Counted from the stretch's first letter, positions 33,232 to 42,777 are shown. The stretch is DNA of 44,779 nt from Pseudanabaena sp. FACHB-2040 (GCF_014696715.1 NZ_JACJQO010000030.1:1-44779), one strand, 5' to 3'. Made by a program: numbers and translations. Notes: a model not told the origin generated them from the letters alone.

Positions 33232-33936
33232 ATGGCGACTGAGGTTTCGATTTCGGCTTTGCCCTATCCGCTGACGCTGACGCTGGAGCAGACGGCGCTG
33301 CTGGTGATTGATATGCAGAACGACTTCTGCTCTGTGGGCGGTTGGGTGAACCAGATGGGATTTGATGTGAAACCGACGCGGCAGCCGATTGAGCCGCTGC
33401 AAAGGCTATTGATGGGGCTGCGGCAGACGCCTGTAACCATCATTCATACCCGCGAGGGGCATCGCCCTGACTTGAGCGATTGCCCGCCGCATAAGCTGGA
33501 GCGCTCTCGGTGGCGGGGCGCGGAGATCGGCAGCGAGGGGCTGATGGGTCGTTTTTTGACCCGTGGCTCGAAGAGCCATGACTTTGTGGATGAGCTGCAG
33601 CCGTTGCCGGATGAAATTGTGCTGGATAAGCCAGGGAAAGGGGCCTTTGTGGCAACGGATCTGGACTTGATTTTGCGGCAGCGGGGCATTCGCCACCTGA
33701 TTTTTACGGGAGTGACGACGGAGTGCTGTGTGCACACGACGCTGCGCGATGCGAATGATCTGGGTTATGAGTGCCTGCTATTAGAGGACTGCTGCGCCTC
33801 GCTAGACCCGGAGTTTCACCGCGCCTCGGTGGAGATGGTGCATTACGTGTTTGGCTGGGTGGCTAACTCAAAGATGCTATTGGAGGCGTTGGGGATGGAG
33901 GCACAGCAGCCCTTGGTAGAAGGGGTTTGGGCTTAA
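33232..33936 (+). CDS. Isochorismatase-family cysteine hydrolase
   Basis: A 234-residue hydrolase from ATG 33232, with a GGGGG 9 nt upstream; a GTG at 33217 is possible. The catalytic triad is visible: Asp in LVIDMQNDF, Lys in LDKPGKGAF and Cys in TTECCVHTT, with the cis-peptide GVTTECC motif. The family hydrolyses small amides and imides (nicotinamide, biuret, ureidoacrylate, N-carbamoyl compounds). The SVGGWVNQMGFDVKP and HRPDLSDCPPHK segments look like the biuret/ureidoacrylate hydrolase branch; the substrate cannot be fixed. It is the only plus-strand gene inside the hsd region and ends 4 bp from hsdS, convergent, so it is probably cargo. Confidence 0.88.
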   Translation: MATEVSISALPYPLTLTLEQTALLVIDMQNDFCSVGGWVNQMGFDVKPTRQPIEPLQRLLMGLRQTPVTIIHTREGHRPDLSDCPPHKLERSRWRGAEIGSEGLMGRFLTRGSKSHDFVDELQPLPDEIVLDKPGKGAFVATDLDLILRQRGIRHLIFTGVTTECCVHTTLRDANDLGYECLLLEDCCASLDPEFHRASVEMVHYVFGWVANSKMLLEALGMEAQQPLVEGVWA

Positions 33937-33940
33937 GGTT

Positions 33941-35107
33941 TCAAAGTTCGCCGCGAAAGGCTTGTTGAAGTAGGGAGTTGAAGAAGCCTTCAGATTTAGC
34001 ATAGGCTTGGCTCAACTTGCTTCGACATTCCCAAGTTTTGGTCGCTTGCTGAAGAAATAAGTCTTGCTTGTCTTGCGACGGCAAAATAATAGGAAGGCGC
34101 TTAATATCAACTAAATGTAAATGCTTAACAGCTACTCCTTTAATATCTCCTGAGTAGTGAGAGCGAACACAAGGTTCATTAAGAAGCGTAGCCAGGAAAA
34201 TCGGGTGAATAGAAGAATCTTTTAGCTTTATTAGAGCCACGCTTTCAAACAAGCTAAACTCCATGTCTCGATCAACCACTGCTGCTTCCCCAATAGTTCC
34301 ACTCTTGGTTAGCAATACATCACCTTTCTGGGGATGGCATCGACGGGTAAGACTTTCGTGCTCAGCTTGTGAGATAAATCGCGTATCTTGCCAGTCGATC
34401 TTGTGTGACCTTACATTCCTTGCAGATAAGAATGGAACACCAAAATCAAGGTAGGTCGGCGTTTTGTGAGTTCCATCTGTAACCTTTGCTAAATGCTCTA
34501 ACTCAACAGATCTCCAACCTTTAGGATTAGAGATAGGGTCGCCGAACATTTCTAGGAATTGCGATCGCAACAACTCCTCAGTCAGACGAATCGCCTCTCT
34601 CCGCTTCCGCCGCACCTCATCAGCCTTATCCAAAATCGCTGCAATCCGCCGCTGCTCCTCCAAAGGCGGAAGCGGAATTGGAGTATTACGGATAATTTGT
34701 TGACTTATATTAGGCTGTGCTCCGCCAACACGCTGTTCTAGCCACTTAGGTACTTGTTGTTGAAGCGCATGAAACATATAACGCTGATCAGCAATTTTCT
34801 CGTCAGGGACAATATGACAAACTGCTTGGTTACTAGTTGCTTCTATTCCTAAGATAGCAATGCGTCCAACAGTGGCTCCATACATGGCAACCAATAAGGC
34901 TCCTGAAGGAATCATTTTTACACTTGTTTCCTTCAAAGCTACTTCCGTAATTTTCTCCTCAGTATCAAAGACAATAGACTCTCTTAATTCCCCAGACTTA
35001 ACCCAAGGAATCGTACCACTATAGTATTTTGCTTCTTGCTCTCTTGAGGGTGTTCCGCCACTTCCTGTACGACAAAACTCCCCAATAGGTTTTGTTTGCC
35101 AAATCAT
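33941..35107 (-). CDS. hsdS: Type I restriction enzyme specificity subunit
   Basis: A 388-residue DNA-recognition subunit with two target recognition domains and two conserved helical regions. TRD1 spans ~1-145 (IGEFCRTGSGGTPSR, IPWVKSGEL), closing with PPLEEQRRIAAILDKADEVRRKRREA. TRD2 spans ~190-350 (KVTDGTHKTPTY, VPFLSARNV, KGDVLLTKSGTIGEAAV). The two halves define a bipartite target that cannot be read from sequence. Its ATG overlaps the hsdM stop by 4 bp (ATGA). Slight truncation of the final helix (LQQAFRGEL) is normal. Confidence 0.95.
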   Translation of the reverse strand: MIWQTKPIGEFCRTGSGGTPSREQEAKYYSGTIPWVKSGELRESIVFDTEEKITEVALKETSVKMIPSGALLVAMYGATVGRIAILGIEATSNQAVCHIVPDEKIADQRYMFHALQQQVPKWLEQRVGGAQPNISQQIIRNTPIPLPPLEEQRRIAAILDKADEVRRKRREAIRLTEELLRSQFLEMFGDPISNPKGWRSVELEHLAKVTDGTHKTPTYLDFGVPFLSARNVRSHKIDWQDTRFISQAEHESLTRRCHPQKGDVLLTKSGTIGEAAVVDRDMEFSLFESVALIKLKDSSIHPIFLATLLNEPCVRSHYSGDIKGVAVKHLHLVDIKRLPIILPSQDKQDLFLQQATKTWECRSKLSQAYAKSEGFFNSLLQQAFRGEL

Positions 35108-36606
35108 CCCAACAACCCCTCAAGCACATCCAAATCAGCTTGAATTTCCGCTTCGAGATCTCGCAGCTTCTGCAAAATCACTTTCGGTGGCTCATACTGC
35201 ACTTCCTCATAAGCAACCTCTTTGTACCGATTGATCGAGAGGTCATACCCATTCGCCGCAATCTCATCCTTCGGCACAAAAAACGCCTTCCCTGCCCGAT
35301 TCATATCCGTCTGCGGGTCTTTGTTCCGCCAACACTTCAGCAAGTCAGGAATATCGTTCTCCGCCACCGGCTGCCGCTTGTCATCGAGCGAGTAGCCATC
35401 CGCCTCCATGTCGTAAAACCACACATGGTCAGTGCCCCCCACCCCCGTCTTCGTGAAGATCAGCACCGCCGTAGACACCCCCGCATAGGGCTTAAACACC
35501 CCCGACGGCATCGAAATCACCCCGTCGAGCTTGTGCTCCTCCACCAGCGATTGGCGAATCGTCTTGTGCGCCTTTGACGAGCCAAACAGCACCCCATCCG
35601 GCACAATTACCGCACCGCGACCGCCCAGCTTCAGCAGCCGCAAAAACAGCGCCACAAACAGCAGCTCCGTCTTCGCCGTCGAGACGATCTTGGTCAGGTC
35701 TTTGGCAATGGTGGACTTGTCAATCGACCCCTTGAATGGCGGATTCGCCAGGATCAGCGTAAACTGCTCCTCCACCCCGGCATGGTCTTCCGAGAGCGAG
35801 TCTCGCGCCTCAATCTTCGGGTTCTCTACCCCGTGCAGCATCATGTTCATGCTGCCAATCCGCAGCATGGTGCCGTCAAAGTCAAACCCGTGAAACATTT
35901 CCCGGTCAAAATGCTCCCGGTTCCCCGGCGCATTTAGCAGCCAGTTGCCCTCAGAATCCTTCTGCTCGCGCAGGTACTCTGCCGACGCCACCAAAAAGCC
36001 CGCCGTGCCGCAGGCCGGATCACAAATCACTTCTCTCGGCCCTGGTGCCATCAGCTCCACCATCATCCGAATGATGTGGCGCGGTGTGCGAAACTGCCCG
36101 TTTTGCCCTGCCTGCGACAGCTTCGAGAGCATGTACTCATAGAGGTCGCCCATCAGATCCACATAGGATCTGTCTTCAGAGGCATCGGCCTGCCGCTTCA
36201 GCATCTCCAGCATTTCATCCACGCGATCCACCGCATCCCGCAGCAGCGCTGCACTAGCGATGAGAAACACTGCATCCTTCATGTAGTGGGCGTAGGTATT
36301 GCCCCCGCCCAGCGTCTTGATAAAAGGAAACGCCTCATCCCGCACCGCCACCAGCCGCTCTTGGTCGGGCAGGTTCTTAAAGTGTGACCAACGGCAGCGC
36401 TGCTGATCCTCGGGGAAAATCGGGTCTTTAACAGGTCGCCCGGTGCGGTTAGCCTGCTTCTCCTTGCGCAACTGCTCGTCATCCAGCCGCCGCATAAACA
36501 GCAGGTAAGAGATCTGCTCAATCACCGACAGCGGATTGCTGATGCCGTTGCTCCAGAAGGTCTCCCACAGCTTATCGACCTTCGATCTCAATTCACCTGT
36601 GATCAT
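35104..36606 (-). CDS. hsdM: Type I restriction enzyme M subunit (N6-adenine methyltransferase)
   Basis: A 500-residue methyltransferase. N-terminal helical HsdM_N domain (LRSKVDKLWETFWSNGISNPLSVIEQISYLLFMRRLD) is followed by the methylase domain. The SAM-binding motif is CDPACGTAGFLV (~196) and the catalytic motif is ANPPFKG (NPPF, ~290). It methylates adenine in the HsdS-defined target and protects host DNA. It is translationally coupled to hsdS. The start is preceded by a 388-bp intergenic region shared with the divergent WYL regulator. Confidence 0.95.
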   Translation of the reverse strand: MITGELRSKVDKLWETFWSNGISNPLSVIEQISYLLFMRRLDDEQLRKEKQANRTGRPVKDPIFPEDQQRCRWSHFKNLPDQERLVAVRDEAFPFIKTLGGGNTYAHYMKDAVFLIASAALLRDAVDRVDEMLEMLKRQADASEDRSYVDLMGDLYEYMLSKLSQAGQNGQFRTPRHIIRMMVELMAPGPREVICDPACGTAGFLVASAEYLREQKDSEGNWLLNAPGNREHFDREMFHGFDFDGTMLRIGSMNMMLHGVENPKIEARDSLSEDHAGVEEQFTLILANPPFKGSIDKSTIAKDLTKIVSTAKTELLFVALFLRLLKLGGRGAVIVPDGVLFGSSKAHKTIRQSLVEEHKLDGVISMPSGVFKPYAGVSTAVLIFTKTGVGGTDHVWFYDMEADGYSLDDKRQPVAENDIPDLLKCWRNKDPQTDMNRAGKAFFVPKDEIAANGYDLSINRYKEVAYEEVQYEPPKVILQKLRDLEAEIQADLDVLEGLLG

Positions 36607-37009
36607 GCGCTAACTCCGGACTCTGAAAAAAAGCTTTAAGCGGCCTGCCTGCAAGCAAATCAGTATAGCCGTCGCCATTCAACACCGAGCAGAGGTCAGT
36701 CAGAAAGCGACCCAGTCTCGGCGTTTGACCGCTTAGCCCTGCCCTAGGCGTTCTGACCCAAGCTACAGATAGGGTGCCCACGCCAGCACAGGCAACCCTT
36801 TTCCTTGCAGACTGAAAAACTTGACTAGACCAACCGCACCTTGGCACAAAAACCATCCCTTAAGCCAGAAATTCACAGGATTACATAAAACCCTCGCCAG
36901 CCTGCAAAATTCTTTTAACCGCCCAGTCTCCTAGTGCTAGCCTTGCCGTAACAGAATCTTTTCTTTCTAAGCCCACTACTCAGCCAGCTCAGTAGTGCAA
37001 ACTCAGCCC
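36607..37009. promoter_or_regulatory. Divergent promoter region between hsdM and the WYL regulator
   Basis: About 400 bp without a gene. Both flanking genes start outward from it, so it must hold the promoters of the hsdMS operon and the regulator, and probably the regulator's operator. I do not see a clear palindrome; -10/-35 boxes could not be assigned with confidence. Confidence 0.45.
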
Positions 37010-38254
37010 ATGCCGCCCCAAAGCCTCATGAACCCCCCAACCACCCCTCCACCCTCCCACCCATCTACCTCTCTACCCTCCCCTCAATTGCCAGAGAAGT
37101 ACTTCAGCCGCAACGCCTTCGAGCGGCTCATGACGCTGATCGCCACGCTGGTTCGCTTTCCGGGCGTGGGCTACCTAGAAAAAGACAAGACTGAGGACAG
37201 CCACCACAACGCCCTAGAAGAAGTTCACAGGTACGTTTTAGAAACCGCTGAGCAGCAGGGCATTACCCTCAAGAAATGCACCCCTCACTCTCTCCACAAA
37301 GATCTCAAAACTCTTAGAACCTACGGCATTCTCGATGAGCGGATGTACCGCTGGGGCTACTTCCTGGGCACCGGAGCCCTAAGCCAGGAGGACGTTGCCA
37401 AAGTGCTCAACGTCCTCCACTCCCAGGCCCAGTACCAGCGAGACACTCAAATCAAGCAGCTCTACGAACGCCTAGCCAAACGTCTCAAGGGGGCCGCCGC
37501 CAAAGAAACCCTGTTCTACCCCGTCAGAGCCCAGTGGAACCGCTCCATCATCGAGACCGACCCCATCGAGCGCATGAGCCACGGCAGCGGTCCTCGCAGC
37601 CTGTTCGACGCTATCGAGATCGTTGAAGCGGCCATCCTCAATGGACAAGCCTTGGAACTGTGCCGCCGCGCTAATCCCTATGGCGACAAGGTGCAGTCCC
37701 GCTTTCAGGTCTGGCCTCTCCAGCTGCTGCATTACGATATCGCCTGGTACCTAATCCATCAAGACTGCGACAACAAGCACCTAGCCATCTCACGGATTGA
37801 TCGCCTGTCGGATGAGTGCTTTGTCTCCAAAGACCAGCGGCGGAGCCTAGACGAACAGCGCCGCAGCCTTCAGCAGGCTCACAGTTTACTAGAGAATGGC
37901 TGGGGCCTGTTCCTAGGCAAACCTCAAGACCAATCTCAGGAGCTACGGGGCAAGCTTGAGCCTGTTGAAATTAGAGTGCGCTTCTACCCCAGAGTCATGG
38001 CATTTATTGCAGAGGGCGCACTGCGGCACCCCACCCAGGAACTTGAGGAAGGCCCGATTGACCCTACAACCCGCAGACCAGCCTTTGTAGACTACCTCGT
38101 CAAACTGCCCAAACGCTCAGTTTCAGAGTTTAGCCTGTGGGTCCATCGTTTTATGGGCAATGCTCAAGTCATCTCACCGGGCTGGCTGGTTCAAGAACAC
38201 TTAGAAGCTGCCTCTAGGCAAGTCGCGTATTACACCAGCAATCTAGACACTTAA
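37010..38254 (+). CDS. WYL-domain transcriptional regulator
   Basis: About 414 residues from ATG 37010 (GTG at 36995 and ATG at 37028 are alternatives). The first ~30 residues are a Pro/Ser/Thr stretch encoded by polypyrimidine DNA, and may not be translated. A winged-helix region follows (~30-120). The WYL domain is at ~205-270 (IEIVEAAILNGQALELCRR, WPLQLLHYDIAWYLIHQD, ISRIDRL), and the WCX-like C-terminus (EIRVRFYPRVMAFIAEG, PKRSVSEFSLWVHRFMGNAQVISP) is at ~320-400. WYL proteins regulate CRISPR, BREX and CBASS loci by binding nucleic acid ligands. The divergent position next to hsdM suggests it controls this defence region. Confidence 0.87.
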   Translation: MPPQSLMNPPTTPPPSHPSTSLPSPQLPEKYFSRNAFERLMTLIATLVRFPGVGYLEKDKTEDSHHNALEEVHRYVLETAEQQGITLKKCTPHSLHKDLKTLRTYGILDERMYRWGYFLGTGALSQEDVAKVLNVLHSQAQYQRDTQIKQLYERLAKRLKGAAAKETLFYPVRAQWNRSIIETDPIERMSHGSGPRSLFDAIEIVEAAILNGQALELCRRANPYGDKVQSRFQVWPLQLLHYDIAWYLIHQDCDNKHLAISRIDRLSDECFVSKDQRRSLDEQRRSLQQAHSLLENGWGLFLGKPQDQSQELRGKLEPVEIRVRFYPRVMAFIAEGALRHPTQELEEGPIDPTTRRPAFVDYLVKLPKRSVSEFSLWVHRFMGNAQVISPGWLVQEHLEAASRQVAYYTSNLDT

Positions 38255-38451
38255 AAAAGAAAGTATTTACTGTTCAGACTCTAGTCGCATAGAAACCCTA
38301 TCAATAAATACTCAAAAGCGTACAACTTCAGCACTATTCACTCTTCGCTTTTTTGAGCCCTGGCCCAGTGGTTTGACTAAGGTAGAAACATCAGTTGGCC
38401 CCGCCAGCTCCCAAATGCCCCCACTACCTCATCCACAGGAGCCAAGGATTC

Positions 38452-39504
38452 ATGTCCTCATCTACCCTCGTCGAGCAGGCGAAGCAGGGCGATCCAGATG
38501 CGATCGCATCTTTGATCAACCAGTCCCTGCAGCCTAAAGGCATCACTGTTAATGCAACTCTTAACCGAAATTTCCTAACGATCCTGGCCGAGTCAGAAAC
38601 GACGCCCGATCAAAAGTCAGTCACACAATCTATTGAAAAAGGTATTGGTGCGCTTAAGCCCCAAGGCATTGAGCGCATTGTGATCAAGGGCAAAGCCAGC
38701 GGTCAAAAAAGCCCCGCTTGGCGCAGCCTCGTTGAACTTGCCCAGCCTGCGGCTGAGGGCATTGCTGCTGATGCAAAGGTGCGGCAATGGCGAGGCAGCG
38801 GCAGAGCAAGACAAGCCCTAACCTGGCTCAAAGGTACCCGAGATTTACTCAACACAGCCCTGTTGGCAGGTATTCTCCTAGCCCTGCTGGCGGGTAGCCG
38901 TAATCTTGGCCCGAGCCGCGAGTACTGGGAATATACGGTGGAGGGCGTCGAAGACGGCCTCTTTGAACTCACTATGCAGGAGTTGGGGGCTCAGGGCTGG
39001 GAGCTGGCCTCTGCGCGGCGGGCCGTCTCTGGCGAGGGCGAATACAGCGAAGGGCTCTATGAGGTCATCTTCAGAAGGCCCGTGACTGCAGCCCAAGCTC
39101 GCCGCAACCTAAAAGAGGCTCAGGCAAGCCAGGCGACGCTAGCTATCGAGGGCAGTGAACGATTGGCTCGTTTGAGGCTGAGCAGCGCGTTACGAGCACA
39201 GCAGTTTTATCGCATTACTGAAGACAGGCTGGCTAGCAGCTTTAGAGAGCTTGAGCTGAGCTCGTTGGAGAACGACGAAGACTACACCTACAGCCTCACA
39301 GTGATAAACGACAGAGCCGCACAGGTTACTGCCGTAGGCAAACAGCCAGGCCTCAGGAGCTACGTCGGTGCGGTATTCGTCGTGGGCAGCAGCACAGAAA
39401 TCATCATCTGCAGCAGCGAGCAACCCTCGCAGACAGCACCCCCTACCCCAACCTTGTCTGGCAGCACGCCTCAATGCGCCGAAGGTTCTCAAGTAGCCGA
39501 TTAA
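38452..39504 (+). CDS. Type IV pilin-like G/H family protein
   Basis: A 350-residue protein from ATG 38452, with an AAGGA box upstream. The N-terminus (LVEQAKQGDPDAIASLINQSLQPKGI) is a cyanobacterial domain with a KGITV strand pattern. A single TM helix (TALLAGILLALLAG, ~142-156), a DUF4177-like segment (YWEYTVEG, ELGAQGWELASARR) and the pilin-like G/H region (LSSALRAQQFYRITEDRLASSF, DYTYSLTVIND) follow. It is probably a membrane-anchored surface or periplasmic protein. Not part of the hsd operon, but downstream of the WYL gene on the same strand. Confidence 0.7.
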   Translation: MSSSTLVEQAKQGDPDAIASLINQSLQPKGITVNATLNRNFLTILAESETTPDQKSVTQSIEKGIGALKPQGIERIVIKGKASGQKSPAWRSLVELAQPAAEGIAADAKVRQWRGSGRARQALTWLKGTRDLLNTALLAGILLALLAGSRNLGPSREYWEYTVEGVEDGLFELTMQELGAQGWELASARRAVSGEGEYSEGLYEVIFRRPVTAAQARRNLKEAQASQATLAIEGSERLARLRLSSALRAQQFYRITEDRLASSFRELELSSLENDEDYTYSLTVINDRAAQVTAVGKQPGLRSYVGAVFVVGSSTEIIICSSEQPSQTAPPTPTLSGSTPQCAEGSQVAD

Positions 39505-39622
39505 AGCTTCCTGAACCATCGCCTGCTTGATCTCAAGCAAGCACAGCCCGCTCCCTCAGACCCCCCGGTTTCGAGAGGGCACAGAGTCCCTTTGTCCTTG
39601 TTCCTGCATCTACTAAAATCCC

Positions 39623-39778
39623 ATGATCGAAGCACTCATCACAGCCAGCCTCATCCTGTACTTCTTTACCAAGGCCATCTTTGCCAAACCCCCCGCCAAG
39701 TCTGTCGAAGAACAGTTAGGGGAGTCCATCACCAAATATCTCTCTAAGAGCATCAAGGTGAAGCTCGAGAAGGACTAG
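39623..39778 (+). CDS. Small single-TM protein
   Basis: A 51-residue protein, MIEALITASLILYFFTKAIF then a charged lysine/glutamate tail ending KVKLEKD. One N-terminal membrane helix and a soluble tail are clear. There is no obvious ribosome-binding site and no family. It lies 160 bp before the YaaW-like gene and might be a small partner of that cluster. Confidence 0.4.
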   Translation: MIEALITASLILYFFTKAIFAKPPAKSVEEQLGESITKYLSKSIKVKLEKD

Positions 39779-39941
39779 TTGAAATGCTCAACGCCGCTCT
39801 CCCAGCTAGTCAATGCATCTAATGCTCGTACAGCTTTGGACTGTAAAGGCTTGGTGGAGGCTCACCCAAGCCTCCGGAATAAATCAAGACTGCTGGAGCA
39901 ATCGTTAAAAGCACTTTGATGTAGCCAGGCTCAATATTGCC

Positions 39942-40604
39942 ATGCGCGAATTCTACGAAGTTGTTCAAGCTACCACCCAAGAGCAACGCCATAACCTTGG
40001 GGAGCTTACTGGCTCAAGTTTTGGCAGTTCCCCTGAAACGCTGTGTAACCATATCCGCTACCTACGAGCAGGCACGATTGGCCAAATCTTTTGGGATAAA
40101 TCTTGGAAGCAGGTCGTCACCGATGTGGCAGATCACATCGGCATTGACTGGCTCGCAGTCTTAAAGGGTAGAAAATGGCGCGACCTAGAGGCCAAGGAAA
40201 TTGAAGTGGCTGTTGTTGCCAAACTCTTTCAGGACATACTGGACAAACTATCCTCTGAGCAACGCCAGCAGCTGGTTATGGAGATGAAACAGGACAACGA
40301 CGACCCCCGAGTTGAGGCACTGCTCACTGGAGGAGGTGCTATGGCCCTGGCAAAGATGAGCGGCTTTGGGGTCTACTTGATGGCAAGCACCGTACTGGGC
40401 GGACTCACTGGTGCTCTGGGCATCACCCTGCCGTTTGCCATCTACATGGGCATGAGCCAAACCATTGCCCTGATACTGGGTCCAATCGGTTGGGCAGCCT
40501 TAGCTGGAGGCGTTGTCTTTGCCCTCAACCAGCCTAACTGGAACCGCTTAACCTTGGCCGTTGTATATATCTCAACTATCCGGCACTCAAGGCCGCAAAG
40601 ATAG
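39942..40604 (+). CDS. YaaW-like (DUF3944/UPF0174) protein
   Basis: A 220-residue protein. The N-terminal ~120 residues are helical and resemble the YaaW family (AGTIGQIFWDKSWKQVVTDVAD, KEIEVAVVAKLFQDILDKLSSEQRQQLV). The C-terminal ~80 residues contain two glycine/alanine-rich membrane segments (GFGVYLMASTVLGGLTGALG, IALILGPIGWAALAGGVVFAL). The final ~20 residues may be truncated. It begins a run of plus-strand membrane proteins that resumes after the IS at 40868-42040. YaaW proteins are of unknown function and appear near stress or conflict genes. Confidence 0.7.
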   Translation: MREFYEVVQATTQEQRHNLGELTGSSFGSSPETLCNHIRYLRAGTIGQIFWDKSWKQVVTDVADHIGIDWLAVLKGRKWRDLEAKEIEVAVVAKLFQDILDKLSSEQRQQLVMEMKQDNDDPRVEALLTGGGAMALAKMSGFGVYLMASTVLGGLTGALGITLPFAIYMGMSQTIALILGPIGWAALAGGVVFALNQPNWNRLTLAVVYISTIRHSRPQR

Positions 40605-40867
40605 CTTCAACTGCTGAGGGAGGGTCTAAAACATCAGGGTTGGCCAAACTAAAACTTCTAATGTTTTGTTCAAAGCTCAGGATCCACACAAAAACTTGAT
40701 GTTCTCCGTTGAATTCATCTGAAGCATTTTAGAAGAAGTCACAGCGAATCTTGGCACTCGCCTGTTGTAGGCCCCAAAGTAGCCCTGAAAAAGTGAAATT
40801 GTATTTAGGACAACTTGATCAGTGGTACGACCTACTTCATCTAGATGTTTACGAAGTAGTAGCAAGG
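40605..40867. other. Gene-free spacer with MITE-end fragment
   Basis: About 260 bp. It contains GGCCCCAAAGTAGC near 40774, identical over 14 bp to the outer end of the MITE at 18833-19088. Nothing else is recognised. Confidence 0.3.
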
Positions 40868-42040
40868 CTCATATCTTGCACCTAGAGATATGGACCTGAA
40901 ATCCATGGCTCTGTAGTAAGTGCTGCTTGCGCTCAATTTCCTGCAAGAGCAGGACTACAACGAGATCTGACAAAGCGGCTTCGAGGATAACAGTGGCGGC
41001 TTGAGCCCAATCAGGCAGAGCCCTAGTGCCTATCGAGAGGTAGCCCCAGTGGGCCAAGATAAAGGCCACTAAAGAGAGCACCAGCCAGCGATACACCCCA
41101 AGCAAGCTCTGTTGACCAAAGCGGTGCAGGCCAAAGCGGTGCTTGGCAGTTTTGAAGAAGCCCTCTATCTGCCAGCGATGCCGCCCCCACCAGACAAGGG
41201 TGCTCGCTTTGAGGGGTTTGGTGGAGAGCACGTAACGCTTGAGCTTTTTGCCGTCGCGTTTGAGATAGAACCAGGCTATCGTCACCGGGAAGGGTAGACC
41301 TTGCAGATAGACCTGCTGCCCGGGCTTATGCAGATGGACCAGTTGCCTGCCATCGCTCAGCCTGCGGTCACACCGTACTCCCGTAATGGCAGCTTGAGCC
41401 GTCTAATGCCCTTGAGAAAGGTCACGGTACCAAAGGCAGCATCGGCTAGGACCATGAGCTTGAAGCTCGCTTTGAGCCAACGGGGTAACTGGCGCACCAA
41501 CCGCAGGCCCAGTTGGACAGGGGAGGGGCTCTCCTTGCCACGGTAGAGGCGGAAGCTCCACGGGATGCGCCAGGGACCAACTACCAGGTACATCACCACC
41601 AGATGCACGCCTCGCTTGCCGTTCAAGACACTTACCAAGGGCTTGAATGTCTTAAACTTGCCTCGTTTCTCTAGCGTGGTCAAATCCAGGATGACCTGCA
41701 GATGAGGACGACGGCCTCGGGGCCGATACCGTTGCAATTGCTCTCGAAGCGCCCCTCGCACTTGGCGAATCACCCCTCGCACTGACCAAGCGTAGTGATT
41801 GAGGAAACGGCTCAGGGCGCTGGCTGACTTCAACCTACTGTGCTGGGGCAGAGGTGAGCCTTGAGCCCTGAGGAACAGTTCCAGAAAGGCATTGAGGCTC
41901 TCTCTTTGGTAGGGGCTCGGCATCTCCTCCAACAGTTGGTAAATTAGCTCTTGGGCGTGGGCAAGAATTTCCATTGTTCTTGCAGAGTATTGGTTTCACG
42001 CCCTTTCTCTCACCCCCTTGCCCCTGCTGCAAGATCTGAG
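40868..42040 (-). mobile_element. IS4-like insertion sequence
   Basis: Imperfect 15-bp terminal inverted repeats CTCATATCTTGCACC (40868-40882) and the complement of 42026-42040 (two mismatches) bound a 1.17-kb element. AAGG flanks both ends, a possible 4-bp target duplication. The transposase inside is in two frames (see the transposase entry). A fragment of a relative lies at 16357-16428. The IS separates the YaaW-like gene from the three glycine-rich protein genes. Confidence 0.7.
40869..41974 (-). pseudogene. IS4-like DDE transposase, frameshifted
   Basis: The N-terminal ORF (41357-41974, 205 aa) includes LQVILDLTTLEKRGKFK and MVLADAAFGTVTFLKG, the first two DDE positions. The C-terminal ORF (40869-41285, 138 aa) has GRHRWQIEGFFKTAKHRFG with the catalytic Glu. 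Between them the reading continues in another frame as CDRRLSDGRQLVHLHKPG, so a 1-base deletion (a -1 shift) near 41360 separates the two. I see no slippery heptamer there, so it is more likely decay than programmed frameshifting. Confidence 0.8.
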
Positions 42041-42216
42041 AAGGTATATTTCATCCAGATTTCGTAAACCTCTAGATTCAAAAAAACTTACTAGAGCTTT
42101 ATAAAAATGCTGCTGCATTGTAGGGTTTACGAATTTTTACTGTTTTCAACCGGTCGGGTTCCTCTTTAGGGTGTTAATTATCATTAACAGCTTTACCACT
42201 AAAGGAAGACTTATAC

Positions 42217-42777
42217 ATGGACACAAAAGACGCTGCTCAAAAGGCTGCCAAGATTAATGAAATTCGCAGCAGTGCAAAGACAGTGAAGGCCGTTGTCGAA
42301 ACCGGTGCAGCAGCTAGTGCAGCTGTAAGTGCTGCAACAGGTTTATCCGTCGCAGCAACATCAGGGGCTGGCATTACTTCTGGTCTTGCTGCAGCTGGTG
42401 GTGTAGTAGGCGGTGGCATGGCTGCAGGGCCAGCAGTCTTAGCAGCAGGTCCTGCATACGCTGGTGCAAAGATTATCAACAATACTCTCTTCAAGGATGA
42501 AGGGGGGTTAGGTGAGGAGGAACGTGCTGCTCGAGCAGTCGCCCGAAAGGCTACAGGTCTGGGTGCCGCTGCGGGTGTAGCTGGGGCTGGGGCTGTCACA
42601 GTAGCTGGCGGAGCATCTGGCGCTGCAATTATGAGCACTCTTGCTGGTATTGGAGGTGTCGTTGGTGGTGGAGCTATTGCAGGTACAGCAGTTGTCGCTC
42701 TAGCTCCTGTTGCTGCCGCTGGAGCCCTTGGGTATGGAGTTTATAAGCTCTTTGGGGGTAGGAGAAGACGTAAATAA
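42217..42777 (+). CDS. Glycine/alanine-rich membrane protein (glycine-zipper type)
   Basis: A 186-residue protein with an AAGGAAG box 8 nt before the ATG. A 25-residue charged start is followed by long Gly/Ala/Val-rich hydrophobic stretches: ~28-85 and ~110-180, separated by an acidic linker (DEGGLGEEERAARA). The end is basic (GGRRRRK). Gly-x-x-x-Gly spacing suggests tightly packed or oligomerising membrane helices, as in pore-forming or glycine-zipper proteins. No family is recognised. It shares this composition with the neighbours at 39942 and 43621. Confidence 0.65.
   Translation: MDTKDAAQKAAKINEIRSSAKTVKAVVETGAAASAAVSAATGLSVAATSGAGITSGLAAAGGVVGGGMAAGPAVLAAGPAYAGAKIINNTLFKDEGGLGEEERAARAVARKATGLGAAAGVAGAGAVTVAGGASGAAIMSTLAGIGGVVGGGAIAGTAVVALAPVAAAGALGYGVYKLFGGRRRRK

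Noticed and set aside
39937-40164. 75-aa plus-strand ORF overlapping the YaaW-like gene
   Set aside because: It is out of frame with the longer ORF at 39942-40604 that has recognisable YaaW-like features and two membrane segments.
41340-41370. Programmed -1 frameshift in the IS transposase
   Set aside because: No slippery heptamer or obvious stimulatory structure at the shift point, so a 1-base deletion is the simpler reading.
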